Of a stretch of DNA of 64,000 bases, positions 26,959 to 37,144 are shown in pieces; within the stretch, counting starts at the first letter, position 1, and the number at the start of each line of letters is the position of its first letter. The DNA lies in assembly GCA_937907245.1 (NCBI GenBank), contig CALCUM010000003.1, positions 372,001 to 436,000 of the forward strand, given 5' to 3'. The notes below the pieces were generated by a model, which searched no databases, was not told the DNA's origin, and saw only the letters and a program-made list of their open reading frames with translations. Origin of the DNA: an uncultured Rhodobiaceae bacterium. Its GTDB lineage: Bacteria > Pseudomonadota > Alphaproteobacteria > RS24. The position numbers were made by a program, and so were the translations under genes.

Positions 26959-28137
26959 TTAATCAGATCCAAATAAATCGCGGGTAAAGACCTTATCCGC
27001 CACGCCCTGCAAGTCCTCGACCATACGATTGGCAATAATCACATCACTTCGCGCCATAAATATGTCCACATCAGCGACAACCTCGGAACCCGAAAACTGT
27101 GTTTCTTCGACAAGCGGCTCATAAACCAAGACCTCAATGCCCTGCTCTGTTAACCGCCGCATGACACCTTGCACGGCCGACGCCCTAAAATTATCAGAAG
27201 CCGTTTTCATCGCAAGGCGGTAAATACCAACCACTTTGGGCTGGCGCGCAATAACCTGTTCCGCAATAAAATCTTTGCGCGTCGCATTGGCCTCCACAAT
27301 TGCCTGAATTAGATTCTGCGGAACTTTGTCATAATTGGCCAATAATTGTTTTGTATCTTTGGGCAAGCAATAACCGCCATAGCCAAAGCTTGGATTGTTA
27401 TAATAATCGCCAATGCGCGGGTCCAAGGAAACACCCTTGATGATTGAGCGCGTGTCCAATCCCAAAGCCAGACCATAGCTGTCCAACTCGTTGAAAAACG
27501 AAACCCGCATCGCCAAATACGTATTGGCGAATAATTTCACCGCCTCGGCTTCGGTCGCACGCATAAACAAAGTTTCTATATCGGTCGCTTGCGCCCCTTC
27601 TTGCAGGAGGCGGGCGAAATCCTGCGCACGCGCTAATTCACTGCCAATGATAATGCGCGACGGGTACAAATTATCGTGCAACGCCTGCCCCTCGCGCAAA
27701 AACTCTGGCGAGAAGATAATCCGATCGGTCGAAAACTTTTCTTTCATTGACGCGGTAAAGCCAACCGGCACGGTAGATTTCACCACAATCATGGCGGTCG
27801 AATTCTCACCGAGCGCTTGCTCGATTACGTTTTCTACCGAGCTTGTATCAAAATAATTTGTTTCCGGATCATAGTCTGTCGGCGTGGCCACAACAATAAA
27901 ATCAGCGCCTGCATAGGCCTGAGCGGGCTCTAGGGTTGCGGTTAGAGATAAATCTTTTTCATCCAAAAACAATTGGATATCCGCATCGACAACCGTAGAG
28001 CGGCGCGCCTGTATATCGGCCACGCGGGCCGCATCAATATCGAGCGCCACAACCTCATTATGTTGCGCCAATAAAACGGCCATCGACATACCGACATAGC
28101 CGGTGCCCACCACAGTGATTTTGCGTCTCTGGCTCAT
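26959..28137 (-). CDS. ugd: UDP-glucose 6-dehydrogenase
   Basis: Oxidises UDP-glucose twice with NAD+ to UDP-glucuronate. The 392-residue protein is of the short E. coli Ugd type. Seen: [15 protein letters not shown] (NAD loop), [30 protein letters not shown], and the active site [16 protein letters not shown] with the catalytic cysteine. It follows manC with a 4-nt ATGA overlap. UDP-glucose would be supplied by galU at 57.7 kb. Confidence 0.9.
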   Translation of the reverse strand: MSQRRKITVVGTGYVGMSMAVLLAQHNEVVALDIDAARVADIQARRSTVVDADIQLFLDEKDLSLTATLEPAQAYAGADFIVVATPTDYDPETNYFDTSSVENVIEQALGENSTAMIVVKSTVPVGFTASMKEKFSTDRIIFSPEFLREGQALHDNLYPSRIIIGSELARAQDFARLLQEGAQATDIETLFMRATEAEAVKLFANTYLAMRVSFFNELDSYGLALGLDTRSIIKGVSLDPRIGDYYNNPSFGYGGYCLPKDTKQLLANYDKVPQNLIQAIVEANATRKDFIAEQVIARQPKVVGIYRLAMKTASDNFRASAVQGVMRRLTEQGIEVLVYEPLVEETQFSGSEVVADVDIFMARSDVIIANRMVEDLQGVADKVFTRDLFGSD

Positions 28138-29585
28138 GAGCGTCCGTAATTATCCTCTAATCGCACAATGTCATCCTCGCCGAGGTAGTCGCCGCATTGC
28201 ACTTCGATTAAAATTAGCTCCTCCGTGCCAATATTGGTCAGACGGTGTTTTTCGCCCAAAGGAATATAGCGATATTCCCCCGGTTTGGTTTCCAGCTCTT
28301 CGTCACCCACTTGCACCAAAGCCAGACCTTGAACCACCACCCAATGCTCGGCGCGCTTGTGGTGATATTGCAAACTCAATTGCTGGCCGGGCTGCACGCT
28401 AATGCGCTTTACCTGATAGCCCGTCTCGTGTTTCAGCGTCGCATAAGTGCCCCATGGCCGAGACACGACCGCGGGCAATTGCGTGGTTGCCTGCATAAAG
28501 GCATCGCCTGTTTTCAGCTCATCAACGAAGCTTTTCACCTGCTGGCTATCGGCCCGATTGGCCACCATCAAGGTGTCCGGCAAATCAATAATCACCAAAT
28601 TATCCACGCCCAAAGTCGCGATCATTTTCTCGCTCTGGCTGAAACTTTCGATATGCGTGTTGCTCGTGCCAATCTGCATCAGTCGGTTTTCAGCTACGCC
28701 AATGGCGCTATTGCCATCGGTTGTTTTAGATTGTGCGGCAGCCACAGTGTCCCATGTGCCCACATCGCTCCAACCAAAACCTGCGGGCACGGTCATTACG
28801 GTTTCGGCGGGTTCAAACACGGCATAATCAATGCTGATGTCGGGTTGCGCTAAAAACGCCGCCTCGTCGAAACGGCGAACGCCCGCGTCTAGCGTGCTGG
28901 TGACATAACAATCGGCCGAAGCCGACCATACATCAGCCGCGTGCAACTTGAGCGCTTTGGCCATCGCTGCAGCCGAGAAATAAAACATCCCGCTATTCCA
29001 AAAATAACGCCCACTGGCGAGATATTCTTGGGCGGTTTCCAAGTCTGGCTTCTCAACAAATTGGCGCACCGGAGCCGGTTCCTTGCCCGCCTCTGCCACT
29101 TCAATATAGCCATAACCTGTGTCGGGGGCGCTTGGCACAACGCCAAAAGTTACCAAAGCGTCTTGTGTGTCGCTGGCGCCACTTAAAGCCGTCGCTTTGG
29201 CTACCGCCTCTTTAAACGCCTCTAAATCGGTCACAATATGGTCGGCGGGCAATACCAAACAATGGGCCGCCTCGCCAAATGCCTCGATGACATGATGCAC
29301 GGCTTGAGCAATCGCAGGCGCCGTGTTGCGCCCCTTGGGCTCCAGCACAAAATGGGCGTTCACATGAGGCGCATAATCCGCCATTAAGTGTTGCGACAAA
29401 TGCAAATGGTCTTGATTGGTCACGATAATTAAATCGCTAGCCCCTTCCACCATGGCCCGGTCGATGGCGTGTGCCAATAGGGGCTTGCCTGCCACTTCCA
29501 TAAAGGGCTTCGGCTCAGCATGGCGCGATACAGGCCATAATCGAGACCCCGCGCCACCTGAAATAATAATGGGAATGAGGGTCAT
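28134..29585 (-). CDS. manC: Mannose-1-phosphate guanylyltransferase / mannose-6-phosphate isomerase
   Basis: Bifunctional AlgA/CpsB-type protein of 483 residues. N-terminal guanylyltransferase: [39 protein letters not shown] and [12 protein letters not shown]-terminal type II mannose-6-phosphate isomerase cupin (from about 350): [37 protein letters not shown] and [13 protein letters not shown]. It makes GDP-mannose for both gmd genes and any mannosyl residues. Five nt separate it from the upstream dehydrogenase gene. Confidence 0.94.
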   Translation of the reverse strand: MTLIPIIISGGAGSRLWPVSRHAEPKPFMEVAGKPLLAHAIDRAMVEGASDLIIVTNQDHLHLSQHLMADYAPHVNAHFVLEPKGRNTAPAIAQAVHHVIEAFGEAAHCLVLPADHIVTDLEAFKEAVAKATALSGASDTQDALVTFGVVPSAPDTGYGYIEVAEAGKEPAPVRQFVEKPDLETAQEYLASGRYFWNSGMFYFSAAAMAKALKLHAADVWSASADCYVTSTLDAGVRRFDEAAFLAQPDISIDYAVFEPAETVMTVPAGFGWSDVGTWDTVAAAQSKTTDGNSAIGVAENRLMQIGTSNTHIESFSQSEKMIATLGVDNLVIIDLPDTLMVANRADSQQVKSFVDELKTGDAFMQATTQLPAVVSRPWGTYATLKHETGYQVKRISVQPGQQLSLQYHHKRAEHWVVVQGLALVQVGDEELETKPGEYRYIPLGEKHRLTNIGTEELILIEVQCGDYLGEDDIVRLEDNYGRS

Positions 29586-29590
29586 CTATT

Positions 29591-30892
29591 TTACGCTTTC
29601 ACAATGGGGGCAGAGCCAGAAGTGTTTTTCATGGCGTTACGAGTGTCGACGACCAAAGCCGCTTTATCCGCAATATACTGGTAATCAACGGCATCATGAT
29701 CGGTCACAATCAGCACCGCATCCGCGGTTTCTGCGAGGCTAATATCCACTGATTTTCGTCCCGCCAAGTCACTATGCTCTCGCGTCATTGGCACAATGGC
29801 CACATGCGGGTCGTGAAAATCAACTTTCGCGCCAGCCGCTTCCAATAATTCGAGCAGCACCAAAGCAGGGCTTTCGCGCATATCATCGACATTCTTTTTA
29901 TAGGCCATGCCCAGCATTAAAATATGCGCATCGGCCAAGTCTATTGCCTTAATCGACAAGGCCTCGCTTAGGCGCGAGACAACATATTTCGGCATGTCCG
30001 TATTTATCTCACCAGCCAGCTCGATGAAACGCGTTTCAATGCCGTGCTGGCGCGCTTTCCAGGTCAAATAAAATGGGTCGATAGGGATGCAATGCCCGCC
30101 CAAGCCAGGGCCCGGGTAAAACGGCATATAGCCAAATGGTTTGGTGGCGGCCGCGTCTATCACGTCCCAAACATCAATGTCCATTTTGTCAAAGATGACC
30201 TTCAACTCATTGACCATCGCAATATTGACGGCGCGGAAGGTGTTTTCGGTCAGCTTGGCGGCTTCCGCTGCACGCGCAGAAGACACAGGAATTACCTCAC
30301 TAATTACATCCTCATAAAGTGCCACAGATAAAGCTAGGGCATCGGGCGTATCCGCACCGACAAGCTTTGGAATGCGCGACGTACCAAAATCTGCATTGCC
30401 GGGGTCTTCCCGCTCCGGCGAATACGCCAGATAAAAGTCTTCATTGGCCTTTAGACCAGAGGCCTGCAAAACATTGGCCAAGTCTGTGTCGGTCGTCCCT
30501 GGATAGGTGCTAGATTCGAGAACAACCAATTGGCCTTTTTGAAGGTATTTCGCAATCTCTTCCCCGGTAGATAAAACCGGTCCTAAGTCTGGCTCTCGGC
30601 CATTTTTTAGAGGTGTCGGCACACATATGACAATGGCATCCACCTCGCCCGATTGAGCGAAATCCGTTGTCGCGGAAAACCGTCCGGTGGCGTTCATTTT
30701 CGCAATTGCATCGGCGCCAATATGGCGAATATAGGTTTCATCTCGGTTTAGAAGCGCTACTTTTTCAGCATCGATATCCAACCCTGTTACCCGATATCCT
30801 GCCTCCACAAAAGCGATGGAAAGTGGCAGACCGACATACCCCAGCCCCACCACGCCAACATGACCTGAATTAGATTTAAAACGCTCGAGCAT
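29591..30892 (-). CDS. UDP-N-acetylhexosamine 6-dehydrogenase (WbpA/WecC/TviB group)
   Basis: Nucleotide-sugar dehydrogenase of about 433 residues. Seen: GLGYVGLPLSIAFVEAG, LESSTYPGTTD, YSPEREDPGN, the catalytic GPGLGGHCIPIDPFYLTWKA and the C-terminal KKNVDDMRESPALVLLELL, the last marking the UDP-HexNAc-dehydrogenase group rather than Ugd. The product is a UDP-HexNAc uronate (from GlcNAc or GalNAc). The start MLERFK is chosen for its AAGGAAG ribosome-binding site; longer forms would lack one. It is the first gene of a minus-strand run with manC and ugd, and divergent from lptD. Confidence 0.87.
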   Translation of the reverse strand: MLERFKSNSGHVGVVGLGYVGLPLSIAFVEAGYRVTGLDIDAEKVALLNRDETYIRHIGADAIAKMNATGRFSATTDFAQSGEVDAIVICVPTPLKNGREPDLGPVLSTGEEIAKYLQKGQLVVLESSTYPGTTDTDLANVLQASGLKANEDFYLAYSPEREDPGNADFGTSRIPKLVGADTPDALALSVALYEDVISEVIPVSSARAAEAAKLTENTFRAVNIAMVNELKVIFDKMDIDVWDVIDAAATKPFGYMPFYPGPGLGGHCIPIDPFYLTWKARQHGIETRFIELAGEINTDMPKYVVSRLSEALSIKAIDLADAHILMLGMAYKKNVDDMRESPALVLLELLEAAGAKVDFHDPHVAIVPMTREHSDLAGRKSVDISLAETADAVLIVTDHDAVDYQYIADKAALVVDTRNAMKNTSGSAPIVKA

Positions 30893-30954
30893 AGTTCTTC
30901 CTTGCCGCAAAGGGCTGCATTTCACTAGCTCTCAAAATACCCTTCATTCGTAAC

Positions 30955-30968
30955 AAAGCAATTGCTTT
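30955..30968. promoter_or_regulatory. 14-bp perfect palindrome between the UDP-HexNAc dehydrogenase gene and lptD
   Basis: AAAGCAATTGCTTT reads identically on both strands and lies in the 108-bp divergent gap, about 33 nt before the lptD ATG. Its position and symmetry suggest an operator, but no regulator is identified and chance cannot be excluded. Confidence 0.3.
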
Positions 30969-31000
30969 TGCAGCTTGGCAAACTGGCCTATGTTGAGCCC

Positions 31001-33127
31001 ATGAGAACGCCTCCAAATCCACGCCTTTTTGCCGCTCTTGGGCTTGCCAGCTTGGTAGCTAGTTTGCCCCTGCCCGCGCAAAGCCAAACCAAGTCTGCGC
31101 TCGAGGCAGATGACATTGCCATCGAAGAAACGAGCGGAAGAATTACCGCCAAAGGCAATGTGCAAATAGAGGGCGCAGGCGCGCGTTTGACCACCCAAAG
31201 CTTAAGCCTAAGCCGGGAGACACAAAATACGCCGGCGCGTCTCAGCATTCCAGGCCCGCTCATCTTGACGCAAGCCGACGGCGCAAAAATCACCGCAACT
31301 TCGGCTCAGTTAAACCGCACTTTAGATACAGGCACCCTAAAAAACCTTCGGATGAGCCTAGAGAAAGGCGCGCGCCTTCGCGCCTCTGAAGCCAGCAAAG
31401 ACGGGGCTAAATTTGATATGCGAGGCGGTGTTTTCACCTCTTGTCCGGCTTGTGAAAAAAACCCTGACGCGAGCCCCTTATGGCAATTACGCGCAGGCCG
31501 CATTCATTACGACCAAGAGGCCCAAGATGTCGTCTACACCAATACGCGCCTTGAGGTTTACGGCCTACCGATTGCCTATTTTCCCTATTTGGCCCACGCA
31601 GGCCCCGAAGTCGTGCGTCGCAGCGGCCTTCTTGCCCCTTCTTTCACCAGCTCCAATACATTTGGACGAGGCCTAGAAACGCCTTATTTCTTTGACCTCG
31701 CGTCTAATTACGACCTCACCGTGACGCCGCGTTTCAGCACCAAGCAAGACCCATTTTTAAAAACCGATTGGCGGCATTTAACGCAAAAAGGCACGTATGA
31801 ACTCACCGCCTATTTACATGAACCGAAAGATAAATTGGCCGATGACACTGCCCTCACCGCGCGCGGCGGCGTGCTGGGCTCGGGCGCGTTCCACTTCGAC
31901 GCCTGGGATGTCGATTTTTCAATTCAAGAAGCCACCGATGATTTGTTTTTCAAACGCTATAAAATCAATGACAATTCGCGCCTAGAAAACCGCTTAACCG
32001 CGACCCGCCTTTGGGATAACCAAGATTTAACCATTGAGACTCACAGCTTCCGCAACGCACTCGACCCTGAAACGGCGGCGACAGTCGACAGAATCCTCCC
32101 CACCCTCACCCATCAAATCTACTTTGACGGCGCGGTTTTGGGCGGGCAGCTAGATATGACAAATCGTTTTACCCATGAGGCGCGTGATTTGGGGATTGAT
32201 GTTAGCCACCTGCAAAGCCAATTGGATTGGTCGTGGCGCCACATAAACCAAGGCGGCTTTGTATGGGAGGCCAACAACCGCCTCGTTGTAGATGCCTATC
32301 AATATGGCGGCGAAGAAACCGAAGCGCAGACAGCCGAAATTGAAACGGCGCAAGACTTACTGGCGGCCAATGCCACCTCGCTTACTTTATCCTATCCCTT
32401 ACAACGCCATCGACCTGGCCATCGCCAAACCCTGACGCCCAAAGCGCAAGTGGTGCTGGCCACTGAAAATGACCGATACGCCTCCATCCCCTATATCGCC
32501 GCCGCCAGCCTAGATTTGACCAGCGCACAATTGTTTCAGCCTATCGCGCCAACCAATGAAGCCAGCCGCGTAAACATCGGCCTATCGCATGAATTAGATA
32601 TTTCCAACGGCGTTCGCAGCTCATTTTTTCTGGGTCAGTCCTATAATTTATCTAACCTCCAGTTCTCGCATAAATCTGGCTATGGCGACGAGCATTCCGC
32701 TATTTTGGCCGATTGGGCGCTTTATATGGGGCCCTTAACGATTAAGCAAAATGCGCGCCTCGATAATGATAGCCATGAAATACTGCGCAGCGAAAGCTCT
32801 GGCGAATTGGCTTTCGCGCGCCTAACTTTGGGGCTAGAGCATAGTTTTTACGAAGCCGAACAACTGGGAATTGGCGGAGATATTCTGGAAGAGGCCACCA
32901 CTCGTCTCGACTGGGAGATATCTCAGAATTGGGATTTTAGTGCCTCGCAACGCGAAAACCTGGAAACCAAATCACGGGTAAAAACCGACGCCGCCTTCAC
33001 CTATGAAGACGATTGCACGATTTTTCAAATTTCTATGCAACGAGATTATGCGCGCGTGTCCGGCACCAGCATTGAGCCCGAGACAAGCGTGAACGTCACT
33101 TTCACACTAAAAACAATCGGCAATTAG
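31001..33127 (+). CDS. lptD: LPS-assembly protein LptD
   Basis: Outer-membrane beta-barrel that inserts LPS into the outer leaflet. The 708-residue protein starts with a signal peptide (hydrophobic stretch LFAALGLASLVASLPLPAQSQ). An OstA/LptA-like jellyroll follows (about 30-150: ALEADDIAIEETSGRITAKG). The family core is the cysteine pair in SCPACEKNP, WQLRAGRIHYDQEAQDV, LEVYGLPIAYFPYLAHAGPEV and RRSGLLAPSF; then the barrel with a late cysteine (EDDCTIF). The ATG at 31001 is chosen as the signal-peptide start. It is not in the usual lptD-surA-pdxA context; here it faces the polysaccharide locus and converges with mipA, overlapping its end by 4 nt. Confidence 0.9.
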   Translation: MRTPPNPRLFAALGLASLVASLPLPAQSQTKSALEADDIAIEETSGRITAKGNVQIEGAGARLTTQSLSLSRETQNTPARLSIPGPLILTQADGAKITATSAQLNRTLDTGTLKNLRMSLEKGARLRASEASKDGAKFDMRGGVFTSCPACEKNPDASPLWQLRAGRIHYDQEAQDVVYTNTRLEVYGLPIAYFPYLAHAGPEVVRRSGLLAPSFTSSNTFGRGLETPYFFDLASNYDLTVTPRFSTKQDPFLKTDWRHLTQKGTYELTAYLHEPKDKLADDTALTARGGVLGSGAFHFDAWDVDFSIQEATDDLFFKRYKINDNSRLENRLTATRLWDNQDLTIETHSFRNALDPETAATVDRILPTLTHQIYFDGAVLGGQLDMTNRFTHEARDLGIDVSHLQSQLDWSWRHINQGGFVWEANNRLVVDAYQYGGEETEAQTAEIETAQDLLAANATSLTLSYPLQRHRPGHRQTLTPKAQVVLATENDRYASIPYIAAASLDLTSAQLFQPIAPTNEASRVNIGLSHELDISNGVRSSFFLGQSYNLSNLQFSHKSGYGDEHSAILADWALYMGPLTIKQNARLDNDSHEILRSESSGELAFARLTLGLEHSFYEAEQLGIGGDILEEATTRLDWEISQNWDFSASQRENLETKSRVKTDAAFTYEDDCTIFQISMQRDYARVSGTSIEPETSVNVTFTLKTIGN

Positions 33128-33969
33128 CGCCGTGGCACGCGTTCCTCGCTCTCGAAGAATGTGTATACCAAACCAAGACCGCCAGAGTAGCCCATCTCAT
33201 CTTTAAACAGCGGGCTAGCCCGATTGGCGGAGCCATCATAAAACTCGACATCAAAGCCGCCAAATAGGCGCAATTGCGGGTTTACCGGTATCGATAAGCT
33301 AAGCCCGACTTCCGTGCCAATATACCCCTCTTTCGCTTTATATTCTTCGCGACCCTCTTTGGCATATCGACGATCGACATCATAAAAATACTCGTTCAAG
33401 CGCTCGCTACCGTTGATCATTTCAATATCTAACTGAATTTCCAAATGCCGATTACGTTTCGATTTCAGTTCATAAACAAGCGCAGGTTCGACAATATAGC
33501 CTTGGTCTTCAAAGCTGCCCAAATCTGTGGCGATAATGGCCCGCGTCCGCAGTTTGATATCAAAATGCGATGTCCAGCTTTTATGTTCATACTGCGCCGC
33601 ATGATAAATAATCTGCGGTCCAATCTCGAACAGAAACTCTAAGTCTGGCATGCCGTCGCGGTCGTCGTCTTCGCTGGCATCGGCGGCCAAAGAGGCGCCC
33701 AGAGAGATATCAAATTCAAATTTCTCATTGGCAAAAGCCACGGCCCGAACGCCGCTTTCTTCGCCGATAGAAAATACTTCCCCGCGATAAATTACATAAG
33801 GAATGAAAAGCGCTTGCGTGGTGTTGTCGTCGGCACCTGGGTAAGTAGGCCCGCTAAAAGCGCCACCCCCTACGCCCGCTTCCCACAGAGGTTCGGGCAA
33901 ATCAGCGGCCTGAGATGAGGCACCACAGACCACAGAAGTAGCCAATATAGCAGCGAGAGCAATGCGCAT
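33124..33969 (-). CDS. MipA/OmpV-family outer-membrane protein
   Basis: Secreted protein of about 281 residues with a signal peptide (MRIALAAILATSVVCGASSQA) and alternating beta-strand pattern. Seen: EAGVGGGAFSGPTYPGADD, PYVIYRGEVFSIGEESG and the C-terminal SGGLGLVYTF ending near an aromatic residue, as in MipA/OmpV. The ATG at 33969 has AGGA 8 nt upstream and gives a proper signal peptide; an in-frame TTG 18 nt earlier is less likely. Family members bind lytic transglycosylase complexes or act as porins; the role here is open. Confidence 0.8.
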   Translation of the reverse strand: MRIALAAILATSVVCGASSQAADLPEPLWEAGVGGGAFSGPTYPGADDNTTQALFIPYVIYRGEVFSIGEESGVRAVAFANEKFEFDISLGASLAADASEDDDRDGMPDLEFLFEIGPQIIYHAAQYEHKSWTSHFDIKLRTRAIIATDLGSFEDQGYIVEPALVYELKSKRNRHLEIQLDIEMINGSERLNEYFYDVDRRYAKEGREEYKAKEGYIGTEVGLSLSIPVNPQLRLFGGFDVEFYDGSANRASPLFKDEMGYSGGLGLVYTFFESEERVPRR

Positions 33970-34174
33970 GGAGAGGTTCCTATTCAATTATATGCCTTAA
34001 CGAGCACTTTATAAATTTCGGTCGCTTCTATCTGTCTTCCGGCCGTGCTTGTTTTGCGCTTGGCTGAAAGAGGTAAGCTCCCCGCTTATACACTTTTTGC
34101 CCCAGATTCCAAATAAGGCGGCTTGCACCACCCCCCTTCCATTGTTTAGGCTTTCCCCCTTGAGGGAGAAAACC

Positions 34175-34390
34175 ATGCAGATAAAAAGTGAAATTGCCGG
34201 CAGCGTTTGGAAGATCATTGCCACGCAAGGCGCCGAACTGGCGGCCGACGATGTCATCGTCATATTGGAGTCGATGAAAATGGAAATCCCGATCACCGCG
34301 CCCAAAGCAGGTGTTTGCAGCCAACTGCATGTCACCGAAGGCGAGATGATTGGCGAAGGCCAGCTTGTCGCCACATTAAGCGTCGGATAG
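34175..34390 (+). CDS. Stand-alone biotin carboxyl carrier protein
   Basis: A 71-residue protein that is almost only a biotinyl domain: the ESMKMEIPI motif with the biotinylated lysine near residue 36 and hydrophobic beta strands before and after (IKSEIAGSVWKI, GEGQLVATLSV). Start chosen at the ATG with GAGGGAG 6-8 nt upstream. It precedes an acyl-CoA carboxylase carboxyltransferase gene by 10 nt, so the two form an operon. Free-standing carriers of this size occur with propionyl/methylmalonyl-type carboxyltransferases. The biotin carboxylase subunit is not in the window. Confidence 0.82.
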   Translation: MQIKSEIAGSVWKIIATQGAELAADDVIVILESMKMEIPITAPKAGVCSQLHVTEGEMIGEGQLVATLSVG

Positions 34391-34400
34391 AGGTTTCGTT

Positions 34401-35969
34401 ATGGCTTGGGAAAATGAAATCGATGAAATTCACACGCGGCGCAAACTTGCCAAACAGCAAGGCGGCAAAGCAGCGGTCGACAAGCACCATGAAAAAGGGC
34501 GCCTGACCATTCGCGAACGCATCGACACATTGCTTGATAAAAACAGCTTTGACGAAATTGGCGAAGGCGCTGGCGTCCCTGAATATGATGAAGACGGCAA
34601 GTTGAAAGATTTTCAGCCCGCCAATTTCATTCTTGGCTTTGGTCAAATCGACGGTCGCAAAGTCATTGTCGGCGGTGAAGACTTTACCGTGCGCGGCGGC
34701 TCCCCCAATCCGGCGGGCTTGCGCAAAAGCGTTTACACCGAGCAATTGGCGCTCAAGTATAAAGTGCCGCTCGTTCGCCTCCACGAAGGTGGCGGCGGCT
34801 CGGTGGGTGGCACAGGCAATGACAAGGCCCGTCGGCCTTTGGGCGATCCGGTATTTAGCCAATCTAGATTTGTGCCCTTGGCAGAGACACTTTCCAGCAT
34901 TCCCGTGGCTACCGCTGCGCTGGGCCCCGTGGCGGGCCTACCTGCCGCGCGCCTCGTGGCTTCGCATTTTTCGGTGATGACCCCCAATGCTGCGGTCTTA
35001 ATCGCTGGCCCCCAAGTGGTCAAACGCGCCACTGGCCACGACATGACCAAAGAACAATTGGGTGGCCCGCAAGTGCATTTGGCCAGCGGCGCCATCGATA
35101 ATCTGGCCGAAGATGAAGCCGATGCGATGCGCCAAATCGCGCGCTTCTTATCTTATGTGCCTGACAACGCTTGGTCGTTTCCAAAAGCCTTGGTGCCGAG
35201 TGATAAAATAGACCGCTGCGAAGACGCGCTCGCCTCGATTGTCCCGACCTCGCGTCGGCAACCTTTTCAGATGCGCAAAATCATTGAAATGGTAATGGAT
35301 CAAAACTCAGAGGGCTCTAGCTTTTTCGAGATGTCGCGCAAATATGGCCCCAGTCTCATTACCGGATTAGCGCGGCTTAATGGCGAGAGCGTCGGTGTTA
35401 TCGGCAATGACTGCATGTATTACGCAGGCGCGATGACCGCCACGGCCGCCCAAAAGCTGCGTCGCTTTGTGGATTTTTGTAATAGTTTCCACCTACCCAT
35501 CATCAGTTTTGTCGATGAGCCGGGCTTTATGATCGGCCCCGACAGCGAAGCAGCCGGCACCATTCGGCATGGCACGGCGGCTATTTCTGCCGTGTTACAA
35601 AGCCGTGTGCCTTGGGCCAGCGTGCAAGTTTTAAAAGCCTTTGGGGTAGCGGCTCAAGCCCATTTTGGGCCCGACGCCTATATGCTCAATTGGCCAAGTG
35701 CTGCCAGCGGCGCCTTGCCCGTAGAGGGCGGCGTGGCCGTCGCCTTCGGGCGCGAGATTGCCGCTGCCGAGGACCCCGCAGCCAGACAAAAAGAGTTAGA
35801 AGACATGCTCGCCGATACGCAATCGCCTTTCCCACGCGCTGAGGGGCTAAGTGTGCATGAATTAATTGACCCCCGCGAAACGCGACCCAAGCTGATACAA
35901 TGGTTGCAATTGGCGTTAAACGCGCGTACCGAAGTTCCAACTCCGTATCTCACGGGCATGCGCCCCTAA
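34401..35969 (+). CDS. Acyl-CoA carboxylase beta (carboxyltransferase) subunit
   Basis: Protein of 522 residues with two crotonase-fold halves, moving carboxyl from biotin to an acyl-CoA, propionyl- or methylcrotonyl-type. Seen: RLTIRERIDTLLD at the start, IDGRKVIVGGEDFTVRGGS, HEGGGGSVGG (oxyanion-forming glycines in the N half), and VSFVDEPGFMIGPDSEAAGTIRHG plus QVLKAFGVAAQAHFGPD in the C half. The acyl specificity cannot be read. It is paired with the small biotin carrier upstream; the biotin carboxylase must be elsewhere. Confidence 0.85.
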   Translation: MAWENEIDEIHTRRKLAKQQGGKAAVDKHHEKGRLTIRERIDTLLDKNSFDEIGEGAGVPEYDEDGKLKDFQPANFILGFGQIDGRKVIVGGEDFTVRGGSPNPAGLRKSVYTEQLALKYKVPLVRLHEGGGGSVGGTGNDKARRPLGDPVFSQSRFVPLAETLSSIPVATAALGPVAGLPAARLVASHFSVMTPNAAVLIAGPQVVKRATGHDMTKEQLGGPQVHLASGAIDNLAEDEADAMRQIARFLSYVPDNAWSFPKALVPSDKIDRCEDALASIVPTSRRQPFQMRKIIEMVMDQNSEGSSFFEMSRKYGPSLITGLARLNGESVGVIGNDCMYYAGAMTATAAQKLRRFVDFCNSFHLPIISFVDEPGFMIGPDSEAAGTIRHGTAAISAVLQSRVPWASVQVLKAFGVAAQAHFGPDAYMLNWPSAASGALPVEGGVAVAFGREIAAAEDPAARQKELEDMLADTQSPFPRAEGLSVHELIDPRETRPKLIQWLQLALNARTEVPTPYLTGMRP

Positions 35970-36019
35970 TTTATTTGGGCGCCCTGCCTGTTTTACCTAA
36001 CCTCTAAAAGGAGAATATC

Positions 36020-37144
36020 ATGAGTGGTAACCGTCAGATTCTTTCAACCGTAACAGAAGCTGGAGAGACTATTCTTTCCATCGTCGAAAACGATATCCCA
36101 ACGCCGGGCCCAGATGAAGTTGTGGTTCGCATTGAAGCCTCGCCGATTAACCCATCCGATATGTTTCCGCTTCTCGGCTTTGCCGATTATTCAAAAGGCA
36201 AATTGATCAGCGAGGGCAACCAGCACAAAATGGTGGCTCCAGTCCCTGAAGGCATGCTGGCTCCCATGAAAGCTCGCATCGGCCAATCTTTACCTGTGGG
36301 CAACGAAGGCGCGGGCACCATTGTGGCCGCTGGCGACAATGTAAAACAAATGGAAGGCAAACTGGTTTCTTTGGTAACTGGCGCTTCCTATCAACAATTT
36401 GTTAAAGTTCCCGCCGCCATGTGCTTGGTTCATAACGACGGCACGACAGCCGACGAAGCCGCGTCGTCATTCGTTAATCCACTGACAGCCCTTTGCTTCA
36501 TTGAAACCATGCGTGCCGAAGGCCATAAAGCCATTGTGCATACGGCAGCCGCTTCGAACCTTGGCCAAATGCTACTGAAACTTTGCCTGCAAGACGACAT
36601 TGATTTGGTCTGCGTTATCCGCTCCGACGAGCAAGCAAAAATCTTGAAAGACCTCGGCGCCAAATATGTCATCAACTCGAAAGACGCAGACTTCAAAAGC
36701 CAACTCGAAGATGCGATTGCCGAAACACAAGCCAGTCTCGCCTTTGACGCCATTGGCGCCGGCGACATGGCCGACACGCTTTTGGCCGCTATGGAGCGCG
36801 CCTTTAGCCGCTCGGCTTCCGGCCTCAATACCTATGGTTCCGACCAGTTCAAACAGGTTTATGTTTATGGACGCCTTGGCATGGGTCAAATTACTTTGGG
36901 CCAAAGCTACGGCATGCACTGGGCATGCGGTGGTTACTTGCTAACGCCAAACTTGCAAAAAATGGGCCCCGAAAAACTCGGCGCCATGCAAGCCCGTGTC
37001 GCTGATGAAATTAAAACCACCTTCGCCAGCCACATCACCGATACGCTGTCGCTGCTAGAAGCCATCGACCCTGCAAATGTGGCGCGCTACATGCCAAAGA
37101 AAACCGGCGAGAAATATCTCATTCAGCCGCAAAAAGATATCTAG
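36020..37144 (+). CDS. MDR-superfamily oxidoreductase (zinc-type alcohol dehydrogenase-like)
   Basis: Medium-chain dehydrogenase/reductase of 374 residues. The GroES-like N-domain has EVVVRIEASPINPSDMF and VGNEGAGTIVAAGDNV; the Rossmann part has IVHTAAASNLGQMLLKLCLQ, lacking the usual GxGGVG pattern but keeping AAASNLG as in quinone-oxidoreductase-like members. The catalytic zinc cysteine and histidine are not evident, so it may be a zinc-independent reductase. AAGGAG precedes the ATG. It is followed by short direct repeats that multiply its stop codon and by a strong terminator. Confidence 0.75.
   Translation: MSGNRQILSTVTEAGETILSIVENDIPTPGPDEVVVRIEASPINPSDMFPLLGFADYSKGKLISEGNQHKMVAPVPEGMLAPMKARIGQSLPVGNEGAGTIVAAGDNVKQMEGKLVSLVTGASYQQFVKVPAAMCLVHNDGTTADEAASSFVNPLTALCFIETMRAEGHKAIVHTAAASNLGQMLLKLCLQDDIDLVCVIRSDEQAKILKDLGAKYVINSKDADFKSQLEDAIAETQASLAFDAIGAGDMADTLLAAMERAFSRSASGLNTYGSDQFKQVYVYGRLGMGQITLGQSYGMHWACGGYLLTPNLQKMGPEKLGAMQARVADEIKTTFASHITDTLSLLEAIDPANVARYMPKKTGEKYLIQPQKDI

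Noticed and set aside
35960-35982. GCGCCC/GGGCGC hairpin after the carboxyltransferase gene
   Set aside because: No T-run follows at once, so it is not called a terminator.
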